The notes: a model not told the origin generated them from the sequence alone. Counted from the stretch's first letter, positions 11,857-23,756 are shown. The stretch is DNA of 64,000 nt from Cryptomeria japonica (GCF_030272615.1 NC_081408.1:770563336-770627335); one strand, 5' to 3'. A program made the numbers and translations.

Positions 11857-12450
11857 ATGCAACCACCAAGAAATATCAGTCAACTTCGGTCTTTACAAGG
11901 GAGACTCCAGTCCATACGAATATTCATAGCGCAACTTGCAAATAAGTGTAGTCCTTTTCAGCACTTACTACATAAAAACATCAAATTCAAATGGGATGAT
12001 AATTGTCAACAGGCTTTCCAGACACTCAAAGATTATCTTTTGAATCCATCAGTTTTGATGCCACCAGTTCCAGATCAGCCTCTGTTACTATACATATCAG
12101 CTACTCCAACAACACTAGGGGCACTCTTAGCACAACAAATTGCCGAGGGCAAAGAAAAAGCAGTATACTATATCAGTCGCACCTTGGTGGGATATGAGCT
12201 AAAATACACACCAATTGAGTGTGCATGTCTCGCCGTGGTCTTTGCTTTGCAAAAATTACAACATTACATGCTCACTCATAAGACTAAGTTGGTTGCAAGA
12301 ATCGATCCATTGAAATACCTTCTCAATAAAGCAACACTTACTGGGCGACTAGCCAAATGGATAATGATCCCGAGTGAATTTGACATCGAGTATGTGGATA
12401 GAAAAGAAATAAAAGGACAAGCCATCACAGATCAATTAGCAGATGCTCCC
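11857..12450 (+). pseudogene. Tat RNase H domain (Ty3/gypsy type)
   Basis: It continues the RT frame without a break. QPLLLYISATPTTLGALLAQ, then YYISRTLVGYELKYTPIE and the AVVFALQKLQHYMLTH segment are the RNase H fold found directly after RT in Ty3/gypsy elements. The first acidic position reads S where D is usual (YISAT versus YLDAS), so this domain may be catalytically altered. Such degeneration is expected where a second RNase H is present. Confidence 0.85.
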
Positions 12451-12519
12451 ATGATTGACGATGTTCCTTTAAGTTTAGAATTTCCAGATGAATCCATTTT
12501 AACAGTGTCACATGCAAAG

Positions 12520-12930
12520 CCATGGCAACTGTACTTTGACGGCTCATATACACAGCATGGGGCAGGAGCTGGCATCCTCTTTATAACTCCTCAAGGGGAT
12601 TCTATACCAAAATCATACCGCTTATCATTTCCTTTCACTAATAATATAGCAGAATATGAGGCATTAACAACTGGATTACGGATTGCAGTTCAGTGGAAGA
12701 TTCAGGAACTTCGTGTTTTTGGGGACTCTCAACTTGTAATCCATCAAGCAACTGATGATTACCAAACAAAGGATGAAAAATTAATGCCTTACAAAAAAAT
12801 GGTGGATGACCTAAAACAACATTTCACAAAGATAGACTTTGAGCAGATACCAAGAGAGCAGAATTGAGCCGCAGATGTCATGGCTACAATTGCTTCATTG
12901 ATTGATCTACCTTCGAATGAGACCCGCTAT
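12520..12930 (+). pseudogene. Second, archaeal-type RNase H domain (Tat hallmark)
   Basis: The domain reads WQLYFDGSYTQHGAGAGIL, NNIAEYEALTTGL, VFGDSQLVIHQ and PREQN-stop-AADVMAT. The D-E-D-D catalytic set is visible as FDGS, AEYEA, FGDS and AAD. A TGA at 12865-12867 sits just before the last Asp, at a place where Arg is usual, consistent with CGA to TGA. A second RNase H of this type downstream of the original is the defining feature of the Tat lineage. Confidence 0.88.
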
Positions 12931-14250
12931 GAGTTCTTGGTGGATAACCTTTTGGTTCCTTCATATGAAATCATTCCTACTGAGATGATATGTGTGGTTG
13001 GTCCTGAGTCCCAGTTATATGGTTCCATCTTCACATACCTTCGTGACAATACCCTACCTCCTGATTTATCTAATAACCAAAGTCGCACTTTCATTCGCCA
13101 ATCTTCTCGATACGTCATTTTAGTGGATATCCTATACCGGTGAGGTCTAGATGGCACTCTTCTTAGATGTTTAGAAAGCAACGAAGCTCAGATTGTGTTA
13201 CGTGAAGGACATGAAGGGATATGTGGTCCACATGCTAGTGGTCCTACCTTAGCCAACAAACTCATTAGGATTGGATATTACTGGCCCAATATGGAAAAAG
13301 ACTCATATCAGTTTGTCAAGAAATGTAAGCAATGTCAAATTCATGGAGACCTCATACATGTGCCAGCACAAGAACTTCAACCAATTGTGTCTCCTTGGCC
13401 CTTTTGTCAGTGGGGACTCGATCTCATAGGCAAGATTCACCCTCCTTCTTCCAATGGTCATAAATTCATTATCACTGCCACAGAGTATTTCACAAAATGG
13501 ATTGAAGCCATGCCTCTTACACAAGTCACTGAAAAACAAATTGCTACGTTCATCCTCAATATATCATTTGTCGATACGGTATTCTTGTTTCCATTATCAC
13601 TGATAACGGGCATCCCTTCAAAAATCAGGATGTTTGTGAACTCTGTGATCGCTTCCATATTTCTCATTGTTTCTCCACACCATATTACCCCCAAGGTAAT
13701 AGTCAAGCTGAGGCATCTAATAAGACAATACTTAAAATCCTAAAAAAGACAGTCGACGACGCTGGCCGTAATTGGCATATCCAACTTAATCCTGCACTTT
13801 GGGCCTACCGCACAAGTGTCCACACACCTACAGGAGCTACACCCTATTCACTTGTCTACGGCACTGAAGCCATCTTGCCTATTGAGGTCGAGCTACCCTC
13901 TTTACGAGTCTCTTTGCAAAACATCATCAGTGATGAAGACTATAGGGTCTCTCGCTTACAAGAACTGGAACTATTGGATGAACAAAGATAAACTGCTTTT
14001 AATCATCTCAAGACTTATCAACAATCACAGAGTCAAGCCTCGAATATTTGAGATAGGTGATTTGGTTCTCAAAGAAAATCCCAAAAATCAGCAAGATAGA
14101 GAGAAAAAGGGCAAGTTTGAACCAAATTGGCTTGGACCTTACATCATTACAGCAGCATATGGATCTGGGGCATATCAGCTCTCAACTATAGAAGGTGAAC
14201 CTTTGGAGGATCCTGTCAACAGTATGCACTTTCGCAGGTTCTACACATAG
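12931..14250 (+). pseudogene. Tat integrase (frameshifted)
   Basis: The N-terminal HHCC zinc region has HEGICGPHASG and CKQCQIHG (13209-13350). The core starts at WPFCQWGLDLIGKI with the first catalytic Asp. Near 13560-13575 the frame shifts: the second Asp (IITDNGHPF, about 13598) and the Glu region (PQGNSQAEASNKTI) are in another frame, which runs to about 14030. The original frame then resumes with the C-terminal GDLVLKENPKNQQ and NWLGPYIITAAYGSGAYQL, the usual end of Ty3/gypsy integrases, stopping at 14250. A TGA also follows the first zinc region at 13141. It is inactive as it stands. Confidence 0.88.
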
Positions 14251-15520
14251 CTCTTTGGAATATCCTAATTCAAAAATACAAAAAAATCAAAAAATTCAAA
14301 AATACAAAAAATTGTAAAAATAAAAAAAATCGTTACTTGGTGAAAACCTGGCAAACAAGCACTTTGTGACACAAAAAACATTGAAAAATCAAAGAAAGTA
14401 AAGAGAAATAATTTCGTCCAATGGTGAAAACTACTTTGGTGGTGCCCTGGGCAAGTACCATGGTGAAAACTGGGTCACCAGCGCCATGTGTAGAGACATT
14501 GTTCCTCCCTCCTTCAGGATTCTCTTTCATCACTTCACTTTGCACACACTCACAGCCTATCATTCATAACAAACTTACCCATTCCCATCATGACTTGTTA
14601 TTGATCTACCTAATATTGGTTAGCCATTCATAATAACCTCCCTTTTCACTCCTTTCCATCCATAATAAATCAGATCCTATCTATGGCTAAGGCAAATCCT
14701 ACGTCTAGTGATGGGTGTGGAATTGAGAACATCACACGTTTCGAGGAATACAATTTCTTCCAGCTTCCTTCAGTCTATCCATGCACAATTCATAATAAAG
14801 CAGCATCTGCATCGCCAATCCTCAATAAAGTTTCATCTTCTCTGCAATAAAGTATCAGTTTCATGGATTCAGTCAGTTTCAGATGGGACATAGCAGCAAC
14901 AATGGGCTTCAACAAAATCAAATCTTTCAACAGACTCAGACAACATATGGTTCAGTGCTATCTATCCTTTCTGTGAAAGTAAACATTGTGACCAAAATCA
15001 AATAAGACTTATACAAGTGACAAGGGACACTAAATTTGAGGACTACAGTGGATGTTGATGTCGAGTCTTGGTTTTCTTTTGATTTTATCTTTTATTGACA
15101 TGTCTTTTAGCTTTTCCGGGATGTCTCTGACTAGAGATTCTATCTCCAGGATGTCTTTGACTAGAAAGGCGAGGATGGGGTATCGTCACCTATTTGTATT
15201 TGCTGTCTGTGGATTGTCTCTTAGTAATGCTATGACTTGTCCAAGGATATGAGGACACTGTGAGTCTAGTGTGAACTGGGGCATTCCTTGTTTGTGACTG
15301 TCTTATCTCCATGCAAATAGGTACAATGACTTTCTCGGTCAAACATATGCCTCGATTGTCATAACCTACTTGCCATAATAAAGCTCAATGATGATAACGC
15401 ACAAGAATCTCTTTCACTTTCATATCTTCTATCTTTCATCCCCCTTTCTTGATTGACTTCCATCGTCCTTCTCGAGTCCTCGTAGCCTGCTATCACATGA
15501 CAGAGTATAATGACACACCA
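14251..15520 (+). other. Tat 3' region: A-rich tract and GTGAAAAC repeats
   Basis: Directly after integrase there is an A-rich stretch of repeated AAAAATTC/AAAATAC units (14265-14330), then several GGTGAAAAC-type repeats (14338, 14421, 14461). Short frames here have no domain. I see no gene. Confidence 0.5.
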
Positions 15521-15900
15521 AAAACATTTGCATTTCATGTAGTTGCACCTGCATTACCACATAAGCATTTCATACATACATATAGATATCACAACTGCAT
15601 CACATCCTGCACATAACACCTGTTAGCACAATTTACATTTGCATTATCATATTCATCTACATTACATACATTCACATTTGCATCATGCATACACATATAA
15701 AACATAAAAGAACAAAAATATTGCATTTCATCATGTACATATTTGCATCCATATCATAGAAACATACATCATAGAAATACATAAAAGCATCACATAGGTA
15801 CACATGCATATAGTTGCCGCAAAGAAGAATCATCTCATATATATAAATCAAAAGTGTCATGATACAATGATGTCAAAATCATATGGCTACAATCACCCAT
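15521..15900 (+). repeat. CAT-rich degenerate repeat tract
   Basis: Degenerate repeats of CATTTGCAT, TACATACAT and CACATAT units, strongly A+T-rich and short of G on the plus strand. It lies in the spacer between integrase and the antisense gene. A minus-strand frame at 15672-15860 is a translation of the repeat and not a gene. Confidence 0.6.
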
Positions 15901-17320
15901 AGGTGTCTACATCATCATACAAAATGGTACAATACTGATACATAGGGAGTGTTGGGACTGATTAAAATTGAGTCAAAGTTTGTAGGCCTTTTTCAGATTT
16001 TTTCTTTTCATCTCCGAGCATCTTCAAATAAGTCAGTTTGAATGGCCTAGTTAGCAAGGGGGTAAAATGGAGCCAGTTGATTTTCAGAGGGTAAGGCTTG
16101 GGATTCATGTCCTACACCTTTCATTTGGCCTACTCAGTGATGTGAAACTTTCAGAATTTAGTTTGGAGAAGTTAACCAGGTACCCATTTCGAGGGGTGAG
16201 CTGAAAGTGCATTTTAGGCACAAATGCAGATTTTATTGAGTAGCCTACTTTGAGAGATTACATCTTTTTCCCTGTTGATCGTCATGAAAAATTTCAAAGT
16301 GGATTCAAATCTATGCATAAATGTGAGTGAGCTCACAAATTTTCAAGTCTTAACGAATCCATTTGCTCAGTTTTTAAAGCCAAATCCATTTGCAGTTTCT
16401 ATGTTTTGGCAAGTCCCTGTTTCGACAGCTAGTCGGAGCCCTGTTTCGCACAAGTGTAAAAGTTGCCTCAGTAAGCATCATGTCAAAATATTTGTTTCGG
16501 GCTAATATTGGTATAAATGATGAGCCACGTTTCCAATTTCAAGGCTCTACCAATCCGTTTGATCGGTTTTCAAAAGAGCTCATTTTCCCATCAAATTTAG
16601 TTATCCGCACTCTAGTGTTATATCAGTTAATGTAACCGTTTTGGTGAGTGCACCATTTTCATCCTGCTAGTCTTGTGATCAAACTAAGAATTCAAAGATT
16701 TAATATGTACTTTAAGGTACCTATGTTCCAAATTTGAGGACCTACGGAGATCGTTTGATACTTTTGAGAAAGGCGTCATGTGTTGCCAGGACATTGACTT
16801 CATCAGGTCCGCAGTGTCGACAAAGCCAGTTGGGCATTTTCAAAAATTAATATCTCTTCACTCGGGACTCATCTTGAAAAACCACTTGGCAGTGTTCATC
16901 CTTGTATATCAGAGTACACGCCTGTCAGATGGCGAGCTCCAGAAAGGTGTTTTGATAGGTTTGAAAATTACGTCTTCGCAATTAAATGCAAAAATTGTGG
17001 CGTAATTGCCTGAAGGTTGTAAAATGCGGATTAATGATCTGAAAGCGATGCCGATCATTTCTAGAGGTATGTTTGAGGTCCGTGAAGCATTCCAGGGGCC
17101 AGTTGCATGAAAACGATTTTTTTTTTTAGTCGGACCCACTTTGGGGCCCAACCTGGCTCATGCCTGTGCCGTATTAGTTTATTGGCGACTTTGTTCACTA
17201 AGAGATTTTCAGAATATCTAAATATGGATTATAATCATGAGGCATGTCATAAGAGTTCAAGATGTTATTATGAACTTCAGGCAATTTAAAATTGGCTAGT
17301 TTAGAGCCAAATCCTCCTTC
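15901..17320 (+). other. Tat 3' region, no gene recognised
   Basis: Ordinary-composition DNA inside the element with only short, domain-free frames on both strands. There are hints of diverged repeated phrases such as AAATCCATTTG, but no convincing unit. Confidence 0.4.
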
Positions 17321-18720
17321 AGCGACAGAGAAGAGACATTAAAAATGCAAATGCACTTGGCAGTCATGGTGTTGAGAAGACCATTTAAAAGTTTTAAACC
17401 AAATGCATTGGCATGTGGAAATTCATTAAACCTTTCAACCAAATGTAATTTGGGAGGTTGAAAGCCAAATTCCACAACCTTCCCAGCATTCTCCTTGTTG
17501 TGTGTGATGTCTGGGAGTGCATTTTAAAACTCCAGCCAATACAAACAGCAGTTTAATCCTTTGTGTGGAGTTTTGGGGGGCAACTTTTAACGAAATGAAA
17601 TTGCCTCTACCAGCAGCCTCCCTTTACGTGGAGTGAAGTTTAAAATGCAAAAGCTTTCAATTAAATGCAAACACTTAATGGCAGCCCCTGCGTGGATGGG
17701 TGTGGTTAAGTTTTCAATGGAACTTCAATGAATGCACATTGGCAAGGCTAATATCCTCTCCTCTTGCATGAGCTTGGTGAAAAGCCATTAAAACAAGAAT
17801 AACAATAGTTTAGTCTCTCACGATGGTTGGAGATTGGGCAGGTTGAAGTCTTCTAGCAATAGCAAGAGGCAATGTGTAGCAGTAGCATGGATTGGGCACA
17901 TTGAATTTTATAAAATGCAAATGGTGTATAACCAATTTCCACAACACCCCTCACATGAAACCTTTGAAAAGAGGCATTGAAAGCACAAGATAATGGAGAA
18001 TTAACAGCAATTAGAGCATTCAACAAACACAATAGCAATATTTTTTTTCCCTCACAGAGCTGGGATGTTTCCATGTGAGTCTTCTGTTAGCATCTACAAC
18101 AGTTCAAAACCTCAAGCAATTCTTCACGTGGCTGTTTGGAGGCAAGTGCTGATTTATTAACAGCAAATGGCAAATGCACATTGGCAGGTGTAATTCAAAT
18201 CCATGTTCTGCCAAAGTTTTCCCTCTGCGTGGTAAAAGAACAGTGTGACATGGGGACACCAGCAGCAATCAAAAATTACTAAAGAAAATATAGCACCTCC
18301 CTTCCCCACGTGATAACTAGAGGGGGCGTTGAAATGTGTTTTAAATAAAGGACATTGGCAGGTGTAAAAGCCAAACTCCACAACCAAGTTGCCTCCTCCC
18401 TGCGTGGAATAGAATATAGAGTCTGGAGGGCAGCGACGCCATTTCTTTTAAACAAATGCAATGATCTGGAAAGGCGTTTCAAAACCTCCCAATGCAAAGT
18501 GCATTCTGCAATGTGTAAATGCTTACTCTCCCTCTATGTGAACCTACAGATTGAGGCATATAAAATCCAAACAAGATGCAATGTGGCTTTTGAAATAGAA
18601 AGAAAATCAATTGCAAATAGAAATTCCAGTCATCCTCTTCCTCACGTGAGTATGAATCTTCCAGCATCCTCTTTGTGTGAAAATAGAGGAATTCAAGTTG
18701 CAAAAAAAAAATCGCCATGA
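17321..18720 (+). repeat. Diverged modular repeats in the Tat 3' region
   Basis: Similar phrases recur every 100-250 bp: AATGCACATTGGCA or ATTGGCAGGTGTA (e.g. 17731, 18171, 18350), GCCAAATTCCACAACC (17466, 18370), and C-rich clusters ending in GCGTGG or CACGTG. Several modules carry two or three of these phrases in the same order, suggesting decayed tandem duplication. No coding sequence is recognised. Confidence 0.5.
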
Positions 18721-20538
18721 AAGTCTCAAAAAAAGCTCCAGCATACACAGTGCCAGGCAAAACACAATATCCCACATTGACTGGGAAAGGGACGTTTTTG
18801 ATGTTTATATGCAAATCTACACAATACTAATATGTCTAAGCCAAAGAGGCTTTTGACAGATGGTGCCTATGTGCGCCCAAGGTAGGCCCACACGTGAGCA
18901 CGGATCCCAAGGCAATGGAGGAAATGACTGAGCGGCGATCGGGTGGACCCCACACGGGCATGCTTCCTGAGGCAGATAAGCGAAATTTTGCAGAGGAAGG
19001 TCGGCTTAACGAGTGAGCAAGTTTGAGAGAGATCAACGGCTCATGTTATTTTGCGAAAGGAAGATGCACGCGAGTTACACCCTGTGAAGTTGCGAAAGCC
19101 AGGTGGCGGGTACAGTCAGATGTCCAGCAGGCGGGTCCCGGTGAGGTAGCAATGACGTGGCACATAGTTGGCGCAGAGGTGGCAATGATGTGGCGATGAG
19201 GTGGTGTACACATGGCAGCCAAGTGGCAGTGACAAAGTAGATGATGTGGCAGTGATGAGGTGTCATCCCAGGTGTCGTCCGGTCAACCCCATCGACCAAT
19301 CAGACCCCAACACATGGCAAAAGCATCAGGACCAAATGGAGGCAAAAATCAAATTTAAAATGAATAAATGATATAGTTCTAACTATATTAAAATTCAAAA
19401 AATTTAAATGATTGAGCACAAATGGAGATTAATTCGCCCAGGGTCTAAATTTTGGCCAAAATATAAAGTGTTATATGTTTTCGGAAAGCTCTCAGAGTGA
19501 GGAATCCGATTATGGGGTTAATTTTAATAAATGTGGGATATTTTGAAAGTAGTTTCCATGAGAAAAAAATTCAGTTCGAGAAGGGACACTTGGCAATTCA
19601 GTTGCAGATTTGATTTGGTTCCCTCTCCCTTTTATTCCCAATTCTTCTCAGTTGTAAGGGTTCAAGAAATTTGGAGAATGGCTCCATTTTTTCATGGCTT
19701 CCAATTTTGAGTATTCTTCTAGATTGTACAAAGAAGGGTTATCCTTTCAATAATGGAGTTCGATTATTTTCTATAGGTGTTCTTAGCTGCATGTTCTTGT
19801 GTATGTAAGGCATGCACAAATTCACACAGAAGTTGTCTCTGGATTTGTATTTTCTTTATATTCAAATCAGATCCTCAAGGAGGATGAGATTTGTTATCTC
19901 AAGGAGGTAATTGTGATTGTTTGTAGGGATTCTTCAAGGAAGAATTTAAATTCTGTAATAAATCATGAATAATGGAATATAGTGTTTGGATTTGATATTT
20001 TCTGTGAGTGAGCTGAGTAATGCATTTATGCAAGGCATTAAATGCATGAATATTTAATAATGAAGATGGATTTGTAGTATAAGGTTTCATTTATAGTTTG
20101 ATGTGTGACTCTGTTGCCCTTGGCTAAGGCACTGATCTTACAAGTTTGGGAATGTTTTTCAGATCAAACAATTTAAAAGATAAATCTATTTCCCTTTATG
20201 TTTAGGGGTGTGTTCTTCTTATTCCAAGCTCTGTTTTCATTTATGATTTATACAGATCTAGCCAATCTGTAGTGTGTTCCTAATTTGGTGAGCTTGTGGA
20301 ATGGTTTGTCTGCTCATTGTTGATGCAGTCTTATGTTTGTGATTGTTGTATTCAATGCATCAAAAGGGTGTCCCCCCCTAGGTCTAGCAAAACCTGAAGT
20401 GCAAGAGGATCATTAGGATCCTATGTTATGTTGTCCAAGCCCTGAGGTGTTTCATTGATTGAGATCGGCTATCTCATAGATAGATTTGCAGGTGTCTTGG
20501 GTTATCACTTTTGGTGAACAACAGGGAGCCCTCTACGG
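18721..20538 (+). other. Tat 3' region: GTGGCA-rich tract, then unique sequence
   Basis: Between about 19090 and 19310 the sequence is G-rich with many GTGGCA and GATGAGGT units. From 19330 to 20538 it is unique-looking, T-rich DNA. It lies downstream (on the minus strand) of the antisense gene, so it may hold that gene's 3' UTR and terminator, but no signal decides this. Confidence 0.4.
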
Positions 20539-22519
20539 CTATGACGAACTCCCTCCCTCGGAGCCACCTGGCCTTGACAGAATTTGAGCCCCTGAAGGAC
20601 CCGCCCTAGGATCATCCCTCCTATCCCCTCTATCTGGTGGTGGTGGAGGACCCATAACCCCACCACTAGATGCCTGTCGCCTTTGGCTCCCTCTCATAGC
20701 TATCGTTGTTTGCGATGGTCTATGGAAGCTCCTTGCCCGTTGATTAGTTGGCATTACACCATAATAGAGATCTCGCCAGTAGGCAATCTCCTCCCCTGCC
20801 CGCAGGACATAGGCATATCCAGCCCCTGTGTCTTCGACTGCCTGCCTCCCAGCCCTTAGTGTTGTCTTAGCCTCTGTGTAGCGCTAAATGGCCTGGTCCC
20901 ACTCCCACTCAATATCTTTGAGCCGCCTCCTAAGTCTATCCCTCTCTCTCTCCAGGTCCTGGATCTCATCTGTCTGTCCCTGGCAGATCTCACTCAGCTC
21001 AGTCAACTCATCCTCCTCCGCCTCAGCCCCTTGTGGCTTTCTTGTGGCTCCCCCTGTATGGGTGCCTGCCCGTATGCTTGCCCTTGTTCCTGTGCCTATA
21101 CTGGTGGCTGTACCTGTACCTGTCCCTGTACCTATCCCCATCTCTACACCTGTCTGGGACCCTATTTTGTTGGCACCTGTAGCAGTAGTCCACCACGACC
21201 CCTCACCACTCGAGCCTGCCTATCCTCTCTGCCCTCCCTCCGCGATGCCACCCTCCTCTATCCAACTGCCCCCCTCCTCCTCCGTCGGCCTCTCCCCCAT
21301 CATCTCCATCATCATCACCATCCCCACCACCATCTCCATCTAGTAGCTCTCCTGGATCCGTCAGGCGTGGGAATGGATGCTTGGCCCAATATGCTATGTA
21401 CTTTGCATCCATGTCGGCATCCTCGATCTCTGGCCATATGTTCCAGGGTAGGGGCATCATCTCTACTAGCTATGTAATAGCCTGATCATATGATAGTAAT
21501 GGCCCAAACTACCCCTGATCCCTGACAGTCCATGCATACATGCCTGAACCCCGTGGCATCCGCTGGATCCTGCTGAACTGCCTGCCCACCCTATCCACCA
21601 GCTGCCTCTCCAGTACATAGGGCATCCACCCAATTAGATACCTGCTCTGGAAGGTGTAGGGTAACTCTACTGCATCATCCTCCCACTACTCACATCCCAG
21701 GTACGACCTCTATATAACCATATCAATGTCATCTATAACCCGTCGCCAGTGCTCTAACCTGCCAATCCGTGGCTGCGATGTGATCATGTCGTACAAATGC
21801 ATGAAACTGCGTCCGTGACTTCTACCCCTGAAGTGTATCGGTCTCATCACCGGTAGATGCTCATAGGCCCACACCTATAACAATGTGACCCTACAACTCA
21901 ATCCCACTGACCCATGATACACAAACTGATGTAGCTCATAGTACAAGTGCGTCAGCACGCACGGTCCCCAGGCATATCTGGTGTGCCGTGTCACCAGTGT
22001 CTCCAATGCACCTCCCCAACCCATAGCCAACCCTCGCGTCGCTTTATCCGGACACAAGAATCCACTGATCGCTCCTGCCAACACTGCCGGTAGTGCCAAT
22101 CCTTTCTGTGTCATGGTATCCCATGCCACATGTCCTGCCCTCATCTCCAGTCCTGGGTCCCAGAACACTTATCTCAGGGCCTCCCTGTCTCCATCTTGAT
22201 TGTAGGGAATTAGCTCGCCATCGATTGGTATCCTCAGGATCCGGTATACATCCTCCAGGGTGACTTTCATCTCACCCATTGGCAAATGAAATGTGCAAGT
22301 CTCGAAGTGCCACCTCTCCGCCAGTGCAGTCAATAGTCCCATGTTCACCCGAAACTCAGGAACATACAGAATATGTCTCAGACCTATAGCCTCAATCGCA
22401 GCTTGGTCCTCAAATGTCAGCTCAGGTCGCAACCTCTGAGTCAATGGGAATCTCTCCCGTGACTCCAACATAGGCAAATACTCCTGCAGTCAAGCAAATC
22501 AATCATGTCAGTCATAGTG

Positions 22520-22765
22520 GCATTCATTGTTCATCACAAAATGCTACTTTTTATCTAAGTGCATATGGTACTCTATCCTAGTGACACTCACTGTTCATCA
22601 CAAAGTGTTGCTTCTATCCTAGTGGTACTCCCTGTTCATCACAAAGTACTACGTGTTTGACACTCACTGTTCATCACAAAGTGCTGCTCATATTTTAGTA
22701 CTCCCTATTCATCACAAAGTACTATATCTTGGTACTCACTGTTCATCACAAAGTGCCTAGATCTA
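22520..22765. repeat. Tandem repeats in the antisense-gene intron (TGTTCATCACAAAGTGCT)
   Basis: Six copies of a unit built on CACTGTTCATCACAAAGTGCT-like sequence recur every 35-60 bp, with spacers of the type ATCCTAGTGGTACTC. Weaker relatives (GTTCATCACAGAACTGCT) continue to about 22955. The array lies within the intron of the antisense PMD gene. Confidence 0.75.
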
Positions 22766-22974
22766 TCCTATCCTAGGGCCTCTGCTTGAGTGAATCCTCT
22801 TGAGTAGTTTCCTAATTGGCAACGTATGTTCTATCACAAAATTGTCAATCCTAGCCCTATTTGCAATCCTAGTCTTCCCTAGAGGACCTGCTTGAGTGTA
22901 TCCTCTCAACAACTTATCCAATCAACGGCATATGTTCATCACAGAACTGCTGATTTGACCTAGAAGACACAAAT

Positions 22975-23270
22975 TCACTTTTTTTTGACACAAACGTGCT
23001 TTTCTGACATAAATGCACTTAGAGACTGCATAAACATGCCTGTTTTACACAGACGCGCCTGAAGCACACAAACATGCCTATGCTCTGCATAAACACGCCT
23101 GGATGGCACAAATGTGCCTTCCTAGCACAGACGCACCTGCACAGTGCAGATGTGGCCGCATTTGGCACAGACGCATTTTCCAGCACAGACGCGACTGACA
23201 CAAACACAGACGTGCCTAGTGAGCATAGATGCACCTGGCACCAACACAGACGCGCCTGGACATTTTTGAC
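22975..23270 (-). repeat. CGCGTCTGTG motif array in the antisense-gene intron
   Basis: On the plus strand some 17 degenerate copies of CACAGACGCGCCTG occur. On the minus strand these read CAGGCGCGTCTGTG, the motif found in the sense leader at 4590-4900 and 6110-6260. The array lies between exon 1 (23373) and exon 2 (22483) of the antisense gene, so it has the same orientation relative to that transcript as the leader copies have to gag. Confidence 0.85.
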
Positions 23271-23517
23271 ATTTTTTGGACCCTAACCTAGAGCGCATTT
23301 ATTACCCTATCTAGCATGCATTAATGACAACAATAAATGCAACAAAGTACGAGGAGGTTTTGTGGTACTTACCGGCTCTCCTGCCTCTGCTGGCCTCTGG
23401 AATCGACGAACGCAATCGAATCTGTGAACAAAAGCCATCACTGCTGCTCTATTTTCGCTCTGCACTCTGCTCTCATGGATGTGTAGATGACAATGAGGAT
23501 GTATTTCCCTCGTGGTC

Positions 23518-23526
23518 TATCTTATA
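23518..23526 (-). promoter_or_regulatory. Probable TATA box of the antisense PMD gene
   Basis: On the minus strand this reads TATAAGATA, about 80 bp upstream of the exon 1 ATG at 23438, a normal distance for a plant promoter with a short 5' UTR. It lies within the Tat element, upstream (minus) of the gene and about 245 bp inside the 3' LTR. Confidence 0.55.
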
Positions 23527-23756
23527 GACTGCCCTAGCCCTCGTTTTCCGAGTCAGTCTTCTTTATCCCGTGACTTTGTCACTCTATCCGGTCAGCCCAT
23601 TCTATCTCGTCTTTCTTATCGAGAGATTGTTTGCGATCTTTCCAGAATTTTTTTTTCATCCAATCTCTCGAGGGGACATATCATTCCCATCTTGGGGCAA
23701 CTTTGTATCAGTTCATCTTATCTTCTTTGAAACAACACGACAAGCCGCATTGTCTC

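Larger units (their letters stand above)
20539..23438 (-). pseudogene. Antisense plant mobile domain (PMD/MAIN-like) gene inside the Tat element
   Basis: The gene runs opposite to gag-pol. Exon 1 (23438 to 23373) encodes 22 residues starting MAFVHRFDCVRR and ends at a consensus donor (GTAAGT). Exon 2 starts at 22483 after a TGCAG acceptor, in the same phase. It encodes a plant mobile domain: EYLPMLESRERFPLTQRL, LRHILYVPEFRVNM, WHFETCTFHLPMGEM, VTLEDVYRILRIP, then GRSFMHLYDM and RRVIDDIDMV. Its C-terminal third has a Gly/Thr-rich repeat (about 21141-21040), a charged coiled-coil stretch (about 20890-21020) and a Pro/Ser tail ending at 20539. In-frame stops at 22169 (TAA), about 21872, 21710 and 21480, and a frameshift near 21200, break it. 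PMD proteins are linked to silencing and genome stability when host-encoded; many copies are transposon-borne. A role for this one is unknown. Confidence 0.8.

Noticed and set aside
12927-13706. Minus-strand frames within the Tat integrase
   Set aside because: They oppose the integrase frame, which has the HHCC zinc region and the catalytic motifs.
15672-15860. Minus-strand frame rich in Met, Tyr and Cys
   Set aside because: Translation of the CAT-rich repeat tract.
20888-21477. Plus-strand frames of about 150 codons, one rich in Cys/His/Pro, in the PMD region
   Set aside because: They are shadows of the G+C-rich C-terminal part of the antisense PMD gene, whose minus-strand frame has domain similarity and a coiled coil.
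22520-23270. CRISPR-like pattern of short repeats with spacers
   Set aside because: Units are degenerate, spacing is irregular, there are no cas genes, and it is a plant retrotransposon intron.
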